64,000 bases of DNA from Sporosarcina sp. BI001-red (GCF_003384035.1 NZ_QQAK01000009.1:496001-560000); one strand, 5' to 3'; counted from the stretch's first letter, positions 48,813 through 56,452 are shown. Translations and numbers: made by a program. Notes: generated by a model from the letters alone, not told the origin.

Positions 48813-49289
48813 ATGGAAAACACTAAAGCGATTGTCGTTCGATGTGGCAATGAAGAATATGCCATTCCAGTTGAACAAACGGTGTCCATTGAAGAGTTGG
48901 AAAAAGTGAATCCGATTCCGCATTTACCTGAATACCTTCTCGGATTAATGAAAATTCGCGGAGAGCTTGTACCTATTTTGGATTTTCAACAAATTCTGTA
49001 CGGAAACTCTGCAAAAAATGACCCGAATGCTAAGGTTGTCGTTGTCCAAACGGAAGGTGTTTACTTTGGATTACTGGTGTTAGAAGCAAAAGAAATTCTT
49101 GATATTGCAGCGGATACATTAACTTCAAAAGGATTAATGGCCTATTCTAAGACCCCTTATTTCTCTTCTGTCGCTAATTTGGAAAATCGGGTCATTACGA
49201 TGATTGATCCGACAATTCTTTCAGATACGCTTACAGGAATGGATGACATAACTGACTATGTGGATCAACAAGTATCCGAGAATGTATGA
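48813..49289 (+). CDS. cheW: CheW-like adaptor protein
   Basis: A 158-residue CheW-domain protein: YAIPVEQTVSIEELEKVNPIPHLPEYLLGLMKIRGELVPILDFQQIL and LEAKEILDIAADTL follow the CheW beta-barrel pattern, including the conserved Arg-Gly (IRGELVPILD). CheW couples chemoreceptors to CheA. No other chemotaxis gene lies within the window, so its receptor or kinase partner is unknown. It starts two bases after the peptidase stop and ends at a terminator before dinB; B. subtilis does not have a cheW here. Confidence 0.88.
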   Translation: MENTKAIVVRCGNEEYAIPVEQTVSIEELEKVNPIPHLPEYLLGLMKIRGELVPILDFQQILYGNSAKNDPNAKVVVVQTEGVYFGLLVLEAKEILDIAADTLTSKGLMAYSKTPYFSSVANLENRVITMIDPTILSDTLTGMDDITDYVDQQVSENV

Positions 49290-49294
49290 CTGTT

Positions 49295-49323
49295 AAAACC
49301 GGGGAGTACGCTGCCCGGTTTTT
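49295..49323 (+). terminator. Terminator after cheW
   Basis: AAAACCGGG and CCCGGTTTTT pair around GAGTACGCTG. Confidence 0.82.
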
Positions 49324-49346
49324 CTTGCAGCTAGAGAGGTGAGTAC

Positions 49347-50531
49347 ATGGATCGCAAAGAACCCATCAAACGTCGAGTCATTCTTCATTTGGATATGAAT
49401 TGTTTCTTTGCATCTGTTGAACAAGCTCATAATCCAGATTTGAAAGGACTCGCACTGGCTGTTGCCGGCGACCCTAAAGCACGACGTGGAATCCTGGTCA
49501 CGTGCTCATACGAAGCACGTGCATTTGGGGTTTATACGACAATGACTGTGGGGGAAGCGAAAAGAGTGTGCCCTCAGCTTGTCCTAGTACCACCAGACTT
49601 TGAAAAGTACCGACAAGCTTCACAGGCCGTGTTTGATATATTGAGGACGTATACAGAGTTAGTGGAACCGGTCTCAATTGACGAAGCTTATATCGACATT
49701 ACAGCTATTGGCGGATTAGAGGACGCACTGGGGATTGCCAAGGATATGCAAGAACGGATATTACGTGAACTGGATTTACCTTGTTCAATTGGAATTGCTC
49801 CGAATAAATTTTTAGCTAAAACTGCTTCCGATATGAAAAAACCAATGGGGATCACCATTCTAAGAAAACGTGAAGTTGAGAAAATCTTGTGGCCGCTTTC
49901 TGTAATTGAGATGCATGGTATTGGTAAGAGCAGTGCAGAAAAGCTTGCTCAAGCAAAAATTCAAACTATCGGCGATCTAGCAACGGCCGATGATTTGAAA
50001 ATGAAATTGACGCTTGGCAAGAGAGGACTTAAATTAAAAGAGCGTGCCAATGGTGAAGATCATCGAATTGTGGATCCTGAAGCATCCGCAGAACGTAAAA
50101 GTGTTGGAAGTTCCACAACGTTAGCGATTGATGAAACTGAATTGGAACCCTGTCTAGCTGTCTTTCAAAAACTCGCTGAAAAAGTGGCTAGTCGGTTGGA
50201 AGCTAAACAGCTTGCTGGCACAGTCCTTTCTATTCAAATCCGAACTGCAGCTTGGCGGAACCAATCTAGAAGTAAAACGGTCTTGAATCCGCTGTATCGT
50301 GGGCAAGAGATTTATACAGAAGCCGCGCAATTGTTTCGTCTTCATTGGGACGGAGAGCCAATTCGACTCTTGGGGATTACAGTGTCTAATGTCATTCCAT
50401 TTGAAGAATTGCACGAACAGCTATCTTTCGATAATTACGAGCGTCATGATAAAGAAGTGTCCATGCAAAAACTAGTTTCTCGAATGAATGATCGATTTGG
50501 TCCAGGTACGATTCATAAAGGAAAACAATAG
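49347..50531 (+). CDS. dinB: DNA polymerase IV
   Basis: A Y-family translesion polymerase of 394 residues. Catalytic acidic residues are in HLDMNCFFASVE and EPVSIDEAYIDIT. GILVTCSYEARAFGV, PCSIGIAPNKFLAKTASDMKKP and the helix-hairpin-helix MHGIGKSSAEKL follow in order. A QLSFD segment near the C-terminus resembles a sliding-clamp binding motif. GAGAGGTGAG precedes the ATG. In B. subtilis polYB (yqjH) holds the same neighbourhood. Confidence 0.95.
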   Translation: MDRKEPIKRRVILHLDMNCFFASVEQAHNPDLKGLALAVAGDPKARRGILVTCSYEARAFGVYTTMTVGEAKRVCPQLVLVPPDFEKYRQASQAVFDILRTYTELVEPVSIDEAYIDITAIGGLEDALGIAKDMQERILRELDLPCSIGIAPNKFLAKTASDMKKPMGITILRKREVEKILWPLSVIEMHGIGKSSAEKLAQAKIQTIGDLATADDLKMKLTLGKRGLKLKERANGEDHRIVDPEASAERKSVGSSTTLAIDETELEPCLAVFQKLAEKVASRLEAKQLAGTVLSIQIRTAAWRNQSRSKTVLNPLYRGQEIYTEAAQLFRLHWDGEPIRLLGITVSNVIPFEELHEQLSFDNYERHDKEVSMQKLVSRMNDRFGPGTIHKGKQ

Positions 50532-50547
50532 GAAGGAGGAATTTATT

Positions 50548-51498
50548 ATGGATTTGCAGTTTTTGGGTACCGGGGCAGGAATGCCTTCAAAATTGCGTAA
50601 TACGACTTCAATTATTTTGAATTTGTCTTCCGAAGAGCGCGGTTACTGGATGTTTGACTGCGGAGAAGCGACCCAACATCAAATGCTTCACACAACGTTA
50701 AAACCGCGAAAAGTGAGCAAGATGTTTATCACCCATTTACACGGAGATCACTTATTTGGTATCCCAGGATTTATCGGCTCCCGCTCATTTCTAGGGGGAG
50801 ATAGTCCCTTAGATATTTATGGTCCTGTAGGAATTGAAGAGTGGATCTCCACGACATTACGTTTGACGAAAACGCATCTTACATACCCTTTAAGGATTCA
50901 CGAGATTAAAGAAGGTGTTGTATTTGAAGATGATGATTATATTATAACTGCGCGTGAGCTATCCCATGTCGTCCTATGCTATGGATTTAGGATTGTACAA
51001 AAGCCGTTACAAGGGAAGCTATTGATCGACAAAGCGACGGAAGCCGGTGTGCCGAAAGGTCCGCTTCTTCAGCTACTCAAAAACGGGAGCGATGTTATAT
51101 TAGAAGATGGGAAAATTGTTACAAGCGCCTCTGTCATTGGCGAGCCTAAGCCAGGATTTGTTGTCACGATTCTAGGGGACACCAGTGTTTGCGAGGCGTC
51201 AGTGGAACTCTCAAATGCCGCCGATCTTGTCGTGCATGAAGCGACATTCAACGAAGAAACGGGCCAACTAGCAAAAGACTTTGGGCATTCAACTATTCAA
51301 CAGGCTGCAGAAATTGTGAAAACAGCTGGAGCTAAAGCGCTCGTCGCGACACATATTAGTTCCCGCTTTCTTCCTGGGGACATCGATGCGTTTAAGAAAG
51401 AAGGACAAGAAATATTCCCGAACGTCTTTGTAGCAAGTGACTTTGCTCAGTATTCTCTTCACAATGGGGAAGTCATTGAAAGTAATTTCAAGAAATAA
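50548..51498 (+). CDS. rnz: Ribonuclease Z
   Basis: RNase Z trims tRNA 3' ends. The protein of about 316 residues has FLGTGAGMPSKLRNTTS, FDCGEATQHQ, the zinc motif THLHGDHLFGIPG (His63, His65, Asp67, His68), a long-arm insert, ILGDTSVCEASVELSNAADLVVHEATF, FGHST and ATHISSRF. ATG 50548 follows GGAAGGAGG; an in-frame ATG at 50488 lies inside dinB and is rejected. This is the last gene of the conserved yqj block before the accessory region. Confidence 0.96.
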   Translation: MDLQFLGTGAGMPSKLRNTTSIILNLSSEERGYWMFDCGEATQHQMLHTTLKPRKVSKMFITHLHGDHLFGIPGFIGSRSFLGGDSPLDIYGPVGIEEWISTTLRLTKTHLTYPLRIHEIKEGVVFEDDDYIITARELSHVVLCYGFRIVQKPLQGKLLIDKATEAGVPKGPLLQLLKNGSDVILEDGKIVTSASVIGEPKPGFVVTILGDTSVCEASVELSNAADLVVHEATFNEETGQLAKDFGHSTIQQAAEIVKTAGAKALVATHISSRFLPGDIDAFKKEGQEIFPNVFVASDFAQYSLHNGEVIESNFKK

Positions 51499-51645
51499 TT
51501 AATAGGTTTAAGTAATTTTAACACCATCATTTTAACCACTAAGTTCCTGCTGAAGAAACACTTTCTTTGATAACGAAATGGTGACCATGCCATGTAGAAG
51601 GTACACTAGGTTCAAGTCTTCCAGCAGAGAAACAAACACTAAAAG

Positions 51646-51677
51646 CCTCCATTAATAATAAGATGTTATAGGAGGCG
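51646..51677 (+). promoter_or_regulatory. Hairpin that would mask a ribosome-binding site
   Basis: GCCTCC (51646-51651) can pair with GGAGGC (51672-51677), which contains the ribosome-binding site of the following small gene. The AU-rich loop of 20 bases makes it weak enough to open on warming or protein binding. No T-run follows, so it is not a terminator. Confidence 0.4.
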
Positions 51678-51683
51678 ATGACT

Positions 51684-51908
51684 ATGCAATGGTTTTATAA
51701 AATAGGATCTTTAATCCATCAACCTGTTGGAATTTCATTGACGAATGGGCAAGGCACATCAGGGGTTTTATGCGAGGTCACTAATGGGCAACTTCATGTA
51801 ATTGAATACTTATATCAATCGCAATTTGCTTTAAAAAAGTACGATTTCAATATAATTCAGGATATAAATGGGTTCCCTCCTTGTCAGGGACAAAATCGAC
51901 TCTATTAG
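51684..51908 (+). CDS. Small protein of unknown function, Sm-like pattern
   Basis: A 74-residue protein beginning MQWFYKIGSLIHQPVGISL. The segment from GSLIHQPVGISLTNGQGTSGVLCEVTNGQLHVIEY resembles the beta-strand pattern of LSm-like folds (G-x-x-V-x-V-x-L-x-N-G-x-x-x-x-G-x-L), as in short DUF2642-type proteins of Bacilli, but this is a fold guess. A hydrophilic tail ends in CQGQNRLY. ATG 51684 is seven bases after GGAGG; ATG 51678 nearly touches it. It stands alone between rnz and the IS element. Confidence 0.55.
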   Translation: MQWFYKIGSLIHQPVGISLTNGQGTSGVLCEVTNGQLHVIEYLYQSQFALKKYDFNIIQDINGFPPCQGQNRLY

Positions 51909-52085
51909 AAGCAGTCAAGAGACTATGAAAATAAAGGGTTGGATAAAACCAGAACCTCGTGACCTAGTGACATAAATTCAACTGTATTCGTAAGACCTTT
52001 AATTCCTTTAAGAATAAACGATTCAGCTGAAAGGTGAAAAAATGAAATTAGCAATGAATTAACATCAATTTAAAACATTGTTCAG

Positions 52086-52096
52086 CATCGCATTGG
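52086..52096. repeat. Left target-site duplication of the IS element
   Basis: CATCGCATTGG occurs directly before the left end of the element and again at 53966-53976 directly after the right end. Confidence 0.8.
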
Positions 52097-52142
52097 AGGC
52101 CACTGAAAAAGTCCATTAATAGTTGGTTAAGCGTGGGAGACT

Positions 52143-52268
52143 GTTGATTTGCGCTCCAGGCGGACGCTTTCCGAGGGGCTCGATTTCAGCCTCCTCGTCG
52201 CTTCGCTTCTGCGGGGTCTTCAATCTTCGCTGATCCCTCCGGAGTCGCCGCCTTCTGCTCCAATCAAC
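52143..52268. repeat. GC-rich interspersed repeat with inverted ends
   Basis: A 126-bp unit bounded by GTTGATT and AATCAAC. The ends are broader imperfect inverted repeats (5' arm GTTGATTTGCGCTCCAGGCGG; the reverse complement of the 3' arm starts GTTGATTGGAGC and ends AGGCGG). Internal blocks such as GCTTTCCGAGG and CTGCGGGGTCTT recall an abundant intergenic repeat seen in Bacillaceae and Planococcaceae genomes. An open frame across it on the minus strand is not a gene. Confidence 0.65.
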
Positions 52269-52317
52269 GGGGGTTCGTCATTCATCATTAGACAGTCAAA
52301 ACCTTCTAATTGAAAAA

Positions 52318-52357
52318 TAAAGAGCTCATCATCCGTGAAACGGGTAATGAGCTCTTT
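52318..52357. terminator. Hairpin upstream of the transposase
   Basis: AAAAGAGCTCAT pairs with ATGAGCTCTTT around a loop with an inner CCGT/ACGG pairing. Such a hairpin can stop outside transcription from entering the transposase gene. A TATAAT follows at 52368-52373. Confidence 0.65.
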
Positions 52358-52401
52358 ACGTTTGTTGTATAATAAATGCATTACATTCAGGTGGTGTCCC
52401 A

Positions 52402-53857
52402 ATGATCTCTAACCAAGAAACCTTACAACTCAGTCCTTATATGGCTATCTACGATCTTGCTGTCCCTGCGGACAATATGCTTCGTCAAATTAATGAACTG
52501 GTTGATTTCACATTCATTCTAGAGGAATTAAAAAGTAAGTATTGCCTGGTGAACGGACGCAATGCCGTGCCACCGATTCGCATGTTCAAATACCTCCTGC
52601 TAAAATCAATCTTCGATTTATCGGATGTAGATATAGTAGACCGTTCAAGGTATGATATGTCCTTTAAATATTTTTTGGACATGGCACCGGAAGAAGGTAT
52701 GATCGACCCTAGTTCATTAACAAAATTCCGTAGACTCCGTCTTCAAGATGAGGTTGGACATGCTCATTTGTAAGACGATCGAGATTGCACTGGAAAAGAG
52801 CCTGATTAAAAGTAAAAACATGATTGTGGATGCCACCCATACGAAATCACGTTATAACCAAAAATCACCGAAGGAATTTCTAACGGAGAAATCGAAAAAT
52901 GTACGAAAAGCAGTCTATCAAATTGATGATTCGATGAGAGAAAAGTTTCCTGAGAAGACTAACTCTGACGAAGTGGAAGATGAACTAGATTATTGCCGAG
53001 AAGTTATCTCAGTCATTGAAAAGGAAGAACAGATTGCGCGAATTCCTGCTGTTCAGGAAAAATTGAATGTGTTGAAGGAAGTTGTCGAGGATTATGAAGA
53101 AGGGCTTACGTTCTCAGCCGATCGAGATGCCCGAGTCGGACATAAAACAGCGGACACCTCTTTCTTTGGTTATAAAACCCATATTGCAATGAACGACGAA
53201 CGCCTGATTACGGCTGCGATTGTCACAACTGGCGAGAAAAGTGATGGTAAATATCTACAGGAATTAATCGTGAAGAGTCAGAACAAAGGAATGGAAATCG
53301 ATACGGTCATTGGAGATGCCGCGTATTCAGGAAAAAATAATATTCAGTATGCAAAAGAAAATGAGCTTCAATTGGTTTCTAAATTACATCCTTTTATCAC
53401 GCAGGGCACCCGAACAAAAGAAGAGGAATTTGAATTTAATAAAGATGCCGGCATGTACGTCTGTAAAGCGGGGCATATGGCCATTCGCAAAGCACGGACC
53501 GGAACGAAAAAACTCAGGACCAATAAGCTGCAAACGTATTATTTTGACGTAGAAAAGTGTAAGGTTTGTCCACTCCGCGAAGGCTGTTATAAAGAAGGAG
53601 CGAAAAGCAAGACCTATTCTGTCTCCATTAAGTCAACAGAACACGAGGAACAAGAAGCATTTCAAAATAGTGAGGAATTTAAGGAGAAAGCGAAATCTCG
53701 CTACAAAATCGAAGCGAAAAATAGTGAATTGAAAAATCGACACGGGTATGATGTTGCCACATACCAGGGTCTATTTGAAATGCAGATGCAAGGAGCCATA
53801 TCGATTTTCGCAGTCAATCTGAAACGGATTATCACCTTAATGAAGGAAGCGAAGTAA
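52402..53857 (+). pseudogene. IS1182-family transposase, frameshifted
   Basis: Two overlapping frames together make one transposase. Frame 1 (52402-52773) gives the N-terminal 117 residues (NELVDFTFILEELKSKYCLVNGRNAVPPIRMFKYLLLKSIFDLSD) and then runs out of homology. Frame 2 (from about 52754 to 53857) continues with LDMLICKTIEIALEK and carries DDE residues in VDATHTKSR, VIGDAAYSG and KIEAKNSELKNRHG. Removing one G at 52752-52753 restores LQDELDMLICKT. No A-rich slippery run is seen at the junction, so mutation is more likely than programmed frameshifting. The element is probably not self-mobile. Confidence 0.85.
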
Positions 53858-53871
53858 TAAAAACTAAAGGA

Positions 53872-53918
53872 AGAGGCACCATTTTGTTCAAAATTGAACG
53901 AAATGGTGCCTCTTTTTT
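53872..53918 (+). terminator. Transposase terminator
   Basis: AGAGGCACCATTTTGTTCAA pairs with TTGAACGAAATGGTGCCTCT, one unpaired base, followed by TTTTTT. Confidence 0.9.
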
Positions 53919-53965
53919 GTTCTTACAACTTGCTAGCTTAAAAAACGTAAGTTTTTCAGTGGCCA

Positions 53966-53992
53966 CATCGCATTGGGCGGTGCTTTTTTTAT
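53966..53992 (+). terminator. Host terminator rebuilt by the target duplication
   Basis: CATCGC, ATTGG loop, GCGGTG (one G-U pair), then C and seven T. The 5' arm and loop are the right copy of the duplicated target sequence, so the IS inserted within this hairpin and left a working copy on its right side. Confidence 0.65.
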
Positions 53993-54101
53993 TTTTCAGA
54001 AAGGTTTTATGGATATCTCTGGTATAATGATGTGGTAGTTTATAAAGGATTCTTGAGATACATTAAACGGGCCGTATTGCTAACTAAGGAGGATTTGAGA
54101 A

Positions 54102-54377
54102 TTGGAAAAGAAGTATAGTAGGTACTCTATCATTCTAATCGCAGTTGGAATTTTTATTGCTTATATGATTTTCCCTCCTTTTAATATCACATTTGGAACG
54201 TGGTCTATGTTAGCTATACCCATTGGTTTTGTTACTTATTTAACAGGAGTTTCACTCGGCATTATCGCTTTTCTAAAGAAGGAAAAAGGGTTTATGAAAT
54301 ATATTGCATTAATTTTTATGGCATTAGGTGTTTTATATGTTGTATTCCATTTTGCAGTATTCAGTGGAGAAATATAG
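54102..54377 (+). CDS. Small membrane protein of unknown function
   Basis: A 91-residue protein with three hydrophobic segments (about 8-27, 33-56, 64-86), separated by short charged loops (KKEKGFMKY), so probably three membrane helices. It starts with TTG 54102 behind AAGGAGG. A TGGTATAAT extended -10 promoter lies at 54018-54026. No family was recognised. It is the first of several small genes spaced by non-coding stretches with a GGGCC-type element. Confidence 0.7.
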   Translation: MEKKYSRYSIILIAVGIFIAYMIFPPFNITFGTWSMLAIPIGFVTYLTGVSLGIIAFLKKEKGFMKYIALIFMALGVLYVVFHFAVFSGEI

Positions 54378-54494
54378 GAAAGTAAAAAGTAGCTATACTA
54401 CATTCGGGGCAGTTGTTGGAAAGCAGCTACCCTTCAAACGGTCTAGGTTATTTGATAAACCAGGTTAAATGTAAAAAAAGGAGTGGGTGAAAAA

Positions 54495-54821
54495 ATGAAC
54501 GTGGGAATTGGTTTTACTGTAGTTGCATTACTGGTTATTGGATTTTCATATGGTTTAGTTAAACAAATTCAACATACATTAAGTATTCGTAAGGCTAACA
54601 AAACAGCTAACTACAAACGAACATTATTTGGTAATTATTTAACGTGTATTTCATTTGCAGGGTTTTTGGTTTCATATGTATTAAATGTATCAGCTGCTAA
54701 ATCAAGCATGATCACAAGTAATGGTACTAGTGCTAGTTGCTTTATATTTCTTATGGTTATCTTAATAGCCAAATTTGGAATCACTCCCAAAGCTCCTAAA
54801 TATACAGGAATATCAAATTGA
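54495..54821 (+). CDS. Small membrane protein of unknown function
   Basis: A 108-residue protein with three hydrophobic segments: residues 4-22, 50-70 and 84-98. A basic stretch (HTLSIRKANKTANYKRT) separates the first two. AAAGGAG lies 12 bases before ATG 54495; an in-frame GTG at 54483 is too close to that site. No recognised family. It has its own upstream non-coding stretch and no obvious promoter. Confidence 0.65.
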   Translation: MNVGIGFTVVALLVIGFSYGLVKQIQHTLSIRKANKTANYKRTLFGNYLTCISFAGFLVSYVLNVSAAKSSMITSNGTSASCFIFLMVILIAKFGITPKAPKYTGISN

Positions 54822-54938
54822 TTTTCAGGTTTATTTTATAGAAATGCGTTTTTCAATAGTCCGGAAACAGGGGCTTTAATGGTACAACAGTTAGTTTATT
54901 GAATATGAATCGTGTTGCTTGTACAGGAGGGGTTTTGG

Positions 54939-55166
54939 GTGAGAATTATGAAAGGCGTTCTTTTTGTTTTTGTGGTTTTAGTTGCAATTTGGGCCCTTAT
55001 TACTGGTATAAATAGTTTTTCTCCTTACATGTTTTTAATTGTAGCGGCTATGATGTTATACTCTGGTTTATTTGCATTGAAGCTGAAGCGAAAGAAAAAT
55101 GCTGCTATTTACTTTATTGCAACCGCTATTGCACTTTCTGCCTCGATTTACATTTTCTTCACCTAA
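54939..55166 (+). CDS. Small membrane protein of unknown function
   Basis: A 75-residue protein, nearly all hydrophobic, with three likely helices and one basic loop KLKRKKN in the middle. GTG 54939 lies six bases after AGGAGGGG. ATG 54948 is an alternative start, nine residues-worth closer to the hydrophobic part. No family recognised. Confidence 0.65.
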   Translation: MRIMKGVLFVFVVLVAIWALITGINSFSPYMFLIVAAMMLYSGLFALKLKRKKNAAIYFIATAIALSASIYIFFT

Positions 55167-55196
55167 AGGGGGCCTATTTCTCGTATAAGGTTTGTG

Positions 55197-55218
55197 CTTC
55201 AATCGGGCCAGCTAGTTG
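55197..55218 (+). repeat. GGGCC element, copy 1
   Basis: CTTCAATCGGGCCAGCTAGTTG, written here in two parts as CTTCAATCGGGCC and AGCTAGTTG. It precedes the 52-residue gene and resembles sequences at 55473-55493 and 55732-55752; weaker relatives lie at 54061-54084 and 54401-54419. Confidence 0.4.
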
Positions 55219-55254
55219 CATAGAATAATCTTATAAGAAAAGAGGTGGGAAGGT

Positions 55255-55413
55255 ATGAGTGCTGTTGATTTTGGAGTAGATATCATAATCTTTATTATCA
55301 TCATTTACTTAATCTCAAAAGTCGTCGATTTTATTAAACATACGAAAGCTAAATTAGACGAAATGGACAAAAAGATAGATGAGATTAGAAAGTACATAGA
55401 CGACAAAGAATAG
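55255..55413 (+). CDS. Miniprotein with one membrane helix and a charged coiled tail
   Basis: A 52-residue protein: residues 1-20 are MSAVDFGVDIIIFIIIIYLI, a membrane helix, followed by HTKAKLDEMDKKIDEIRKYIDDKE, a highly charged helix with heptad spacing of hydrophobic residues. GAGGTGGGAAGG precedes the ATG. The layout recalls small bacteriocin- or holin-related or membrane-anchoring peptides, but nothing specific is recognised. It is missed by length cut-offs near 60 codons. Confidence 0.6.
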   Translation: MSAVDFGVDIIIFIIIIYLISKVVDFIKHTKAKLDEMDKKIDEIRKYIDDKE

Positions 55414-55472
55414 GTATCGTAAATAAACGGAAATCTTCTTTAATCGAGGGATATAAATAGTACAGTGTTGTA

Positions 55473-55493
55473 CCAGAATAGGGCCAGGTAGTT
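55473..55493 (+). repeat. GGGCC element, copy 2
   Basis: CAGAATAGGGCC followed by AGGTAGTTG. It shares GGGCCA-G-TAGTTG with copy 1 and precedes the 32-residue gene by about 75 bp. Confidence 0.4.
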
Positions 55494-55569
55494 GTATTAT
55501 CAAAAGTTAATTAATGGTACTTTGACGAATTTAAATAAAACACAAATTAGAAGAGGGGGATGGCTTTAC

Positions 55570-55668
55570 ATGGAAACCTTTTTTACTCTTACACCGTTTT
55601 TTGTGTGGTTTGTGATTTTTGCTGTAATTATTTATGGGATATCTCGAATGGTTTTAAAGATAAAATAA
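55570..55668 (+). CDS. Possible 32-residue membrane miniprotein
   Basis: ATG 55570 opens a frame with the sequence METFFTLTPFFVWFVIFAVI followed by IYGISRMVLKIK: one membrane helix and a short basic end. GAGGGGG lies ten bases upstream. A second overlapping frame from ATG 55560 is rich in Cys and Trp and less likely. The good ribosome-binding site and helix plus basic tail support a real gene, but it is very short. Confidence 0.45.
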   Translation: METFFTLTPFFVWFVIFAVIIYGISRMVLKIK

Positions 55669-55731
55669 AAATAATTCGCTCTTTATTAAAACCATCGGGG
55701 GCGATTCTTCAATAAGGATCGTGCCCGTTTT

Positions 55732-55752
55732 CATCAAATGGGCCAATTCATT
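55732..55752 (+). repeat. GGGCC element, copy 3
   Basis: ATCAAATGGGCC followed by AATTCATTG. It precedes the 89-residue gene at 55885. Confidence 0.35.
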
Positions 55753-55884
55753 GAATGAAACCTATAGGGCATTCATCCGTATACAAATTAAGGAAAAAAA
55801 GCAAAGTGATATAGTTGTTGGATGTAAAAGCAGAATAAGTAACTTTTATACAATCGGACAAATACTGATACAAGGAGTGACGGA

Positions 55885-56154
55885 ATGAAGAAGGTATTTG
55901 AAGCTATATATGACGGTCATCGAATACAAGTTGAGAATAGATGGTTTACCGGCGAGAAGTTGTATGTAGATGGAGAATTGCAAGATGAAAATTTAGGCTT
56001 AGCATTTAGAGGGACTTTAAATGGGAGTATTAGGAATAAAGGAAATGAATCAAAGAGCATAAAAGTAACTCTAGGAGGTTTTTTTAGTATCCACTGTAAA
56101 GTCTTTGTTGATAATGTATTAGTTTCTTCGTATCAAATTAGAACAAGTGATTAA
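55885..56154 (+). CDS. Soluble beta-rich protein of unknown function
   Basis: An 89-residue protein without membrane segments. It alternates strand-like blocks: KVFEAIYDGHRIQVENRW, GEKLYVDGELQDENLGLAFRGTL and SIKVTLGGFFSIHCKVFVDNVLV. I have a sense of similar short proteins in Bacilli, but cannot name a family. An AAGGAGTGACGG site precedes the ATG. It is the only clearly soluble product among the small genes of this stretch. Confidence 0.65.
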   Translation: MKKVFEAIYDGHRIQVENRWFTGEKLYVDGELQDENLGLAFRGTLNGSIRNKGNESKSIKVTLGGFFSIHCKVFVDNVLVSSYQIRTSD

Positions 56155-56169
56155 ATACTTTCAAAATAA

Positions 56170-56403
56170 TTGGGTATGAGTCAGGTTGAAATTTATAATA
56201 CAATGACTCCGAGCAATAGGGGGGCGATTGTAGCACTAGAAATTCGAGAAGGACTTTTCAGATCCTTTTTTATGAAGATAGCAAAATATATTATTGAACT
56301 TTTAACATACAAATTGTCAGTAGCTTTAACACATTTTGTAACTATGTTGATGGGAATGCTAATCGCATATCTAAATCAGCTATGGTTTAATCTTAATGGT
56401 TGA
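56170..56403 (+). CDS. Doubtful small membrane protein
   Basis: An open frame of 77 codons from TTG 56170 (or ATG 56176). The N-terminal half is soluble (EIYNTMTPSNRGAIVALEIREGLF) and the C-terminal half has one or two membrane helices. No ribosome-binding site is visible. It could be the tail of a longer, broken gene. A terminator directly follows, which slightly supports transcription here. Confidence 0.35.
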   Translation: MGMSQVEIYNTMTPSNRGAIVALEIREGLFRSFFMKIAKYIIELLTYKLSVALTHFVTMLMGMLIAYLNQLWFNLNG

Positions 56404-56419
56404 TAAGTAGAAAAGGAAG

Positions 56420-56452
56420 AGTCCTAATTCATATGTGAATTAAGACTTTTTT
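56420..56452 (+). terminator. Terminator ending the small-gene stretch
   Basis: AGTCCTAATTCA and TGAATTAAGACT pair around TATG with one mismatch, followed by TTTTTT. Confidence 0.8.

Larger units (their letters stand above)
52097..53965 (+). mobile_element. IS1182-family insertion sequence
   Basis: The element of about 1.87 kb is bounded by inverted ends: GGCCACTGAAAAA at 52098-52110 and TTTTTCAGTGGCC at 53952-53964. An 11-bp direct repeat flanks it. Inside are a 126-bp interspersed repeat, a protective hairpin, a transposase reading frame broken by one base, and a strong terminator. The transposase is of the IS1182 type (DDE with the insertion-free C-terminal E in EAKNSELKNRHG). The GC-rich repeat inside the left end contrasts with its AT-rich surroundings. 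Confidence 0.88.

Noticed and set aside
52220..52402. A minus-strand open frame upstream of the transposase
   Set aside because: It covers the GC-rich interspersed repeat and the IS hairpin, so it is not a gene.
52740..52773. Programmed -1 frameshifting in the transposase
   Set aside because: There is no slippery A-run at the junction and IS1182-type transposases are normally one frame.
54061..55752. A classical integron with attC sites
   Set aside because: No integrase gene is nearby, and the elements lack the paired inverted core sites of attC; only a shared spacer motif is claimed.
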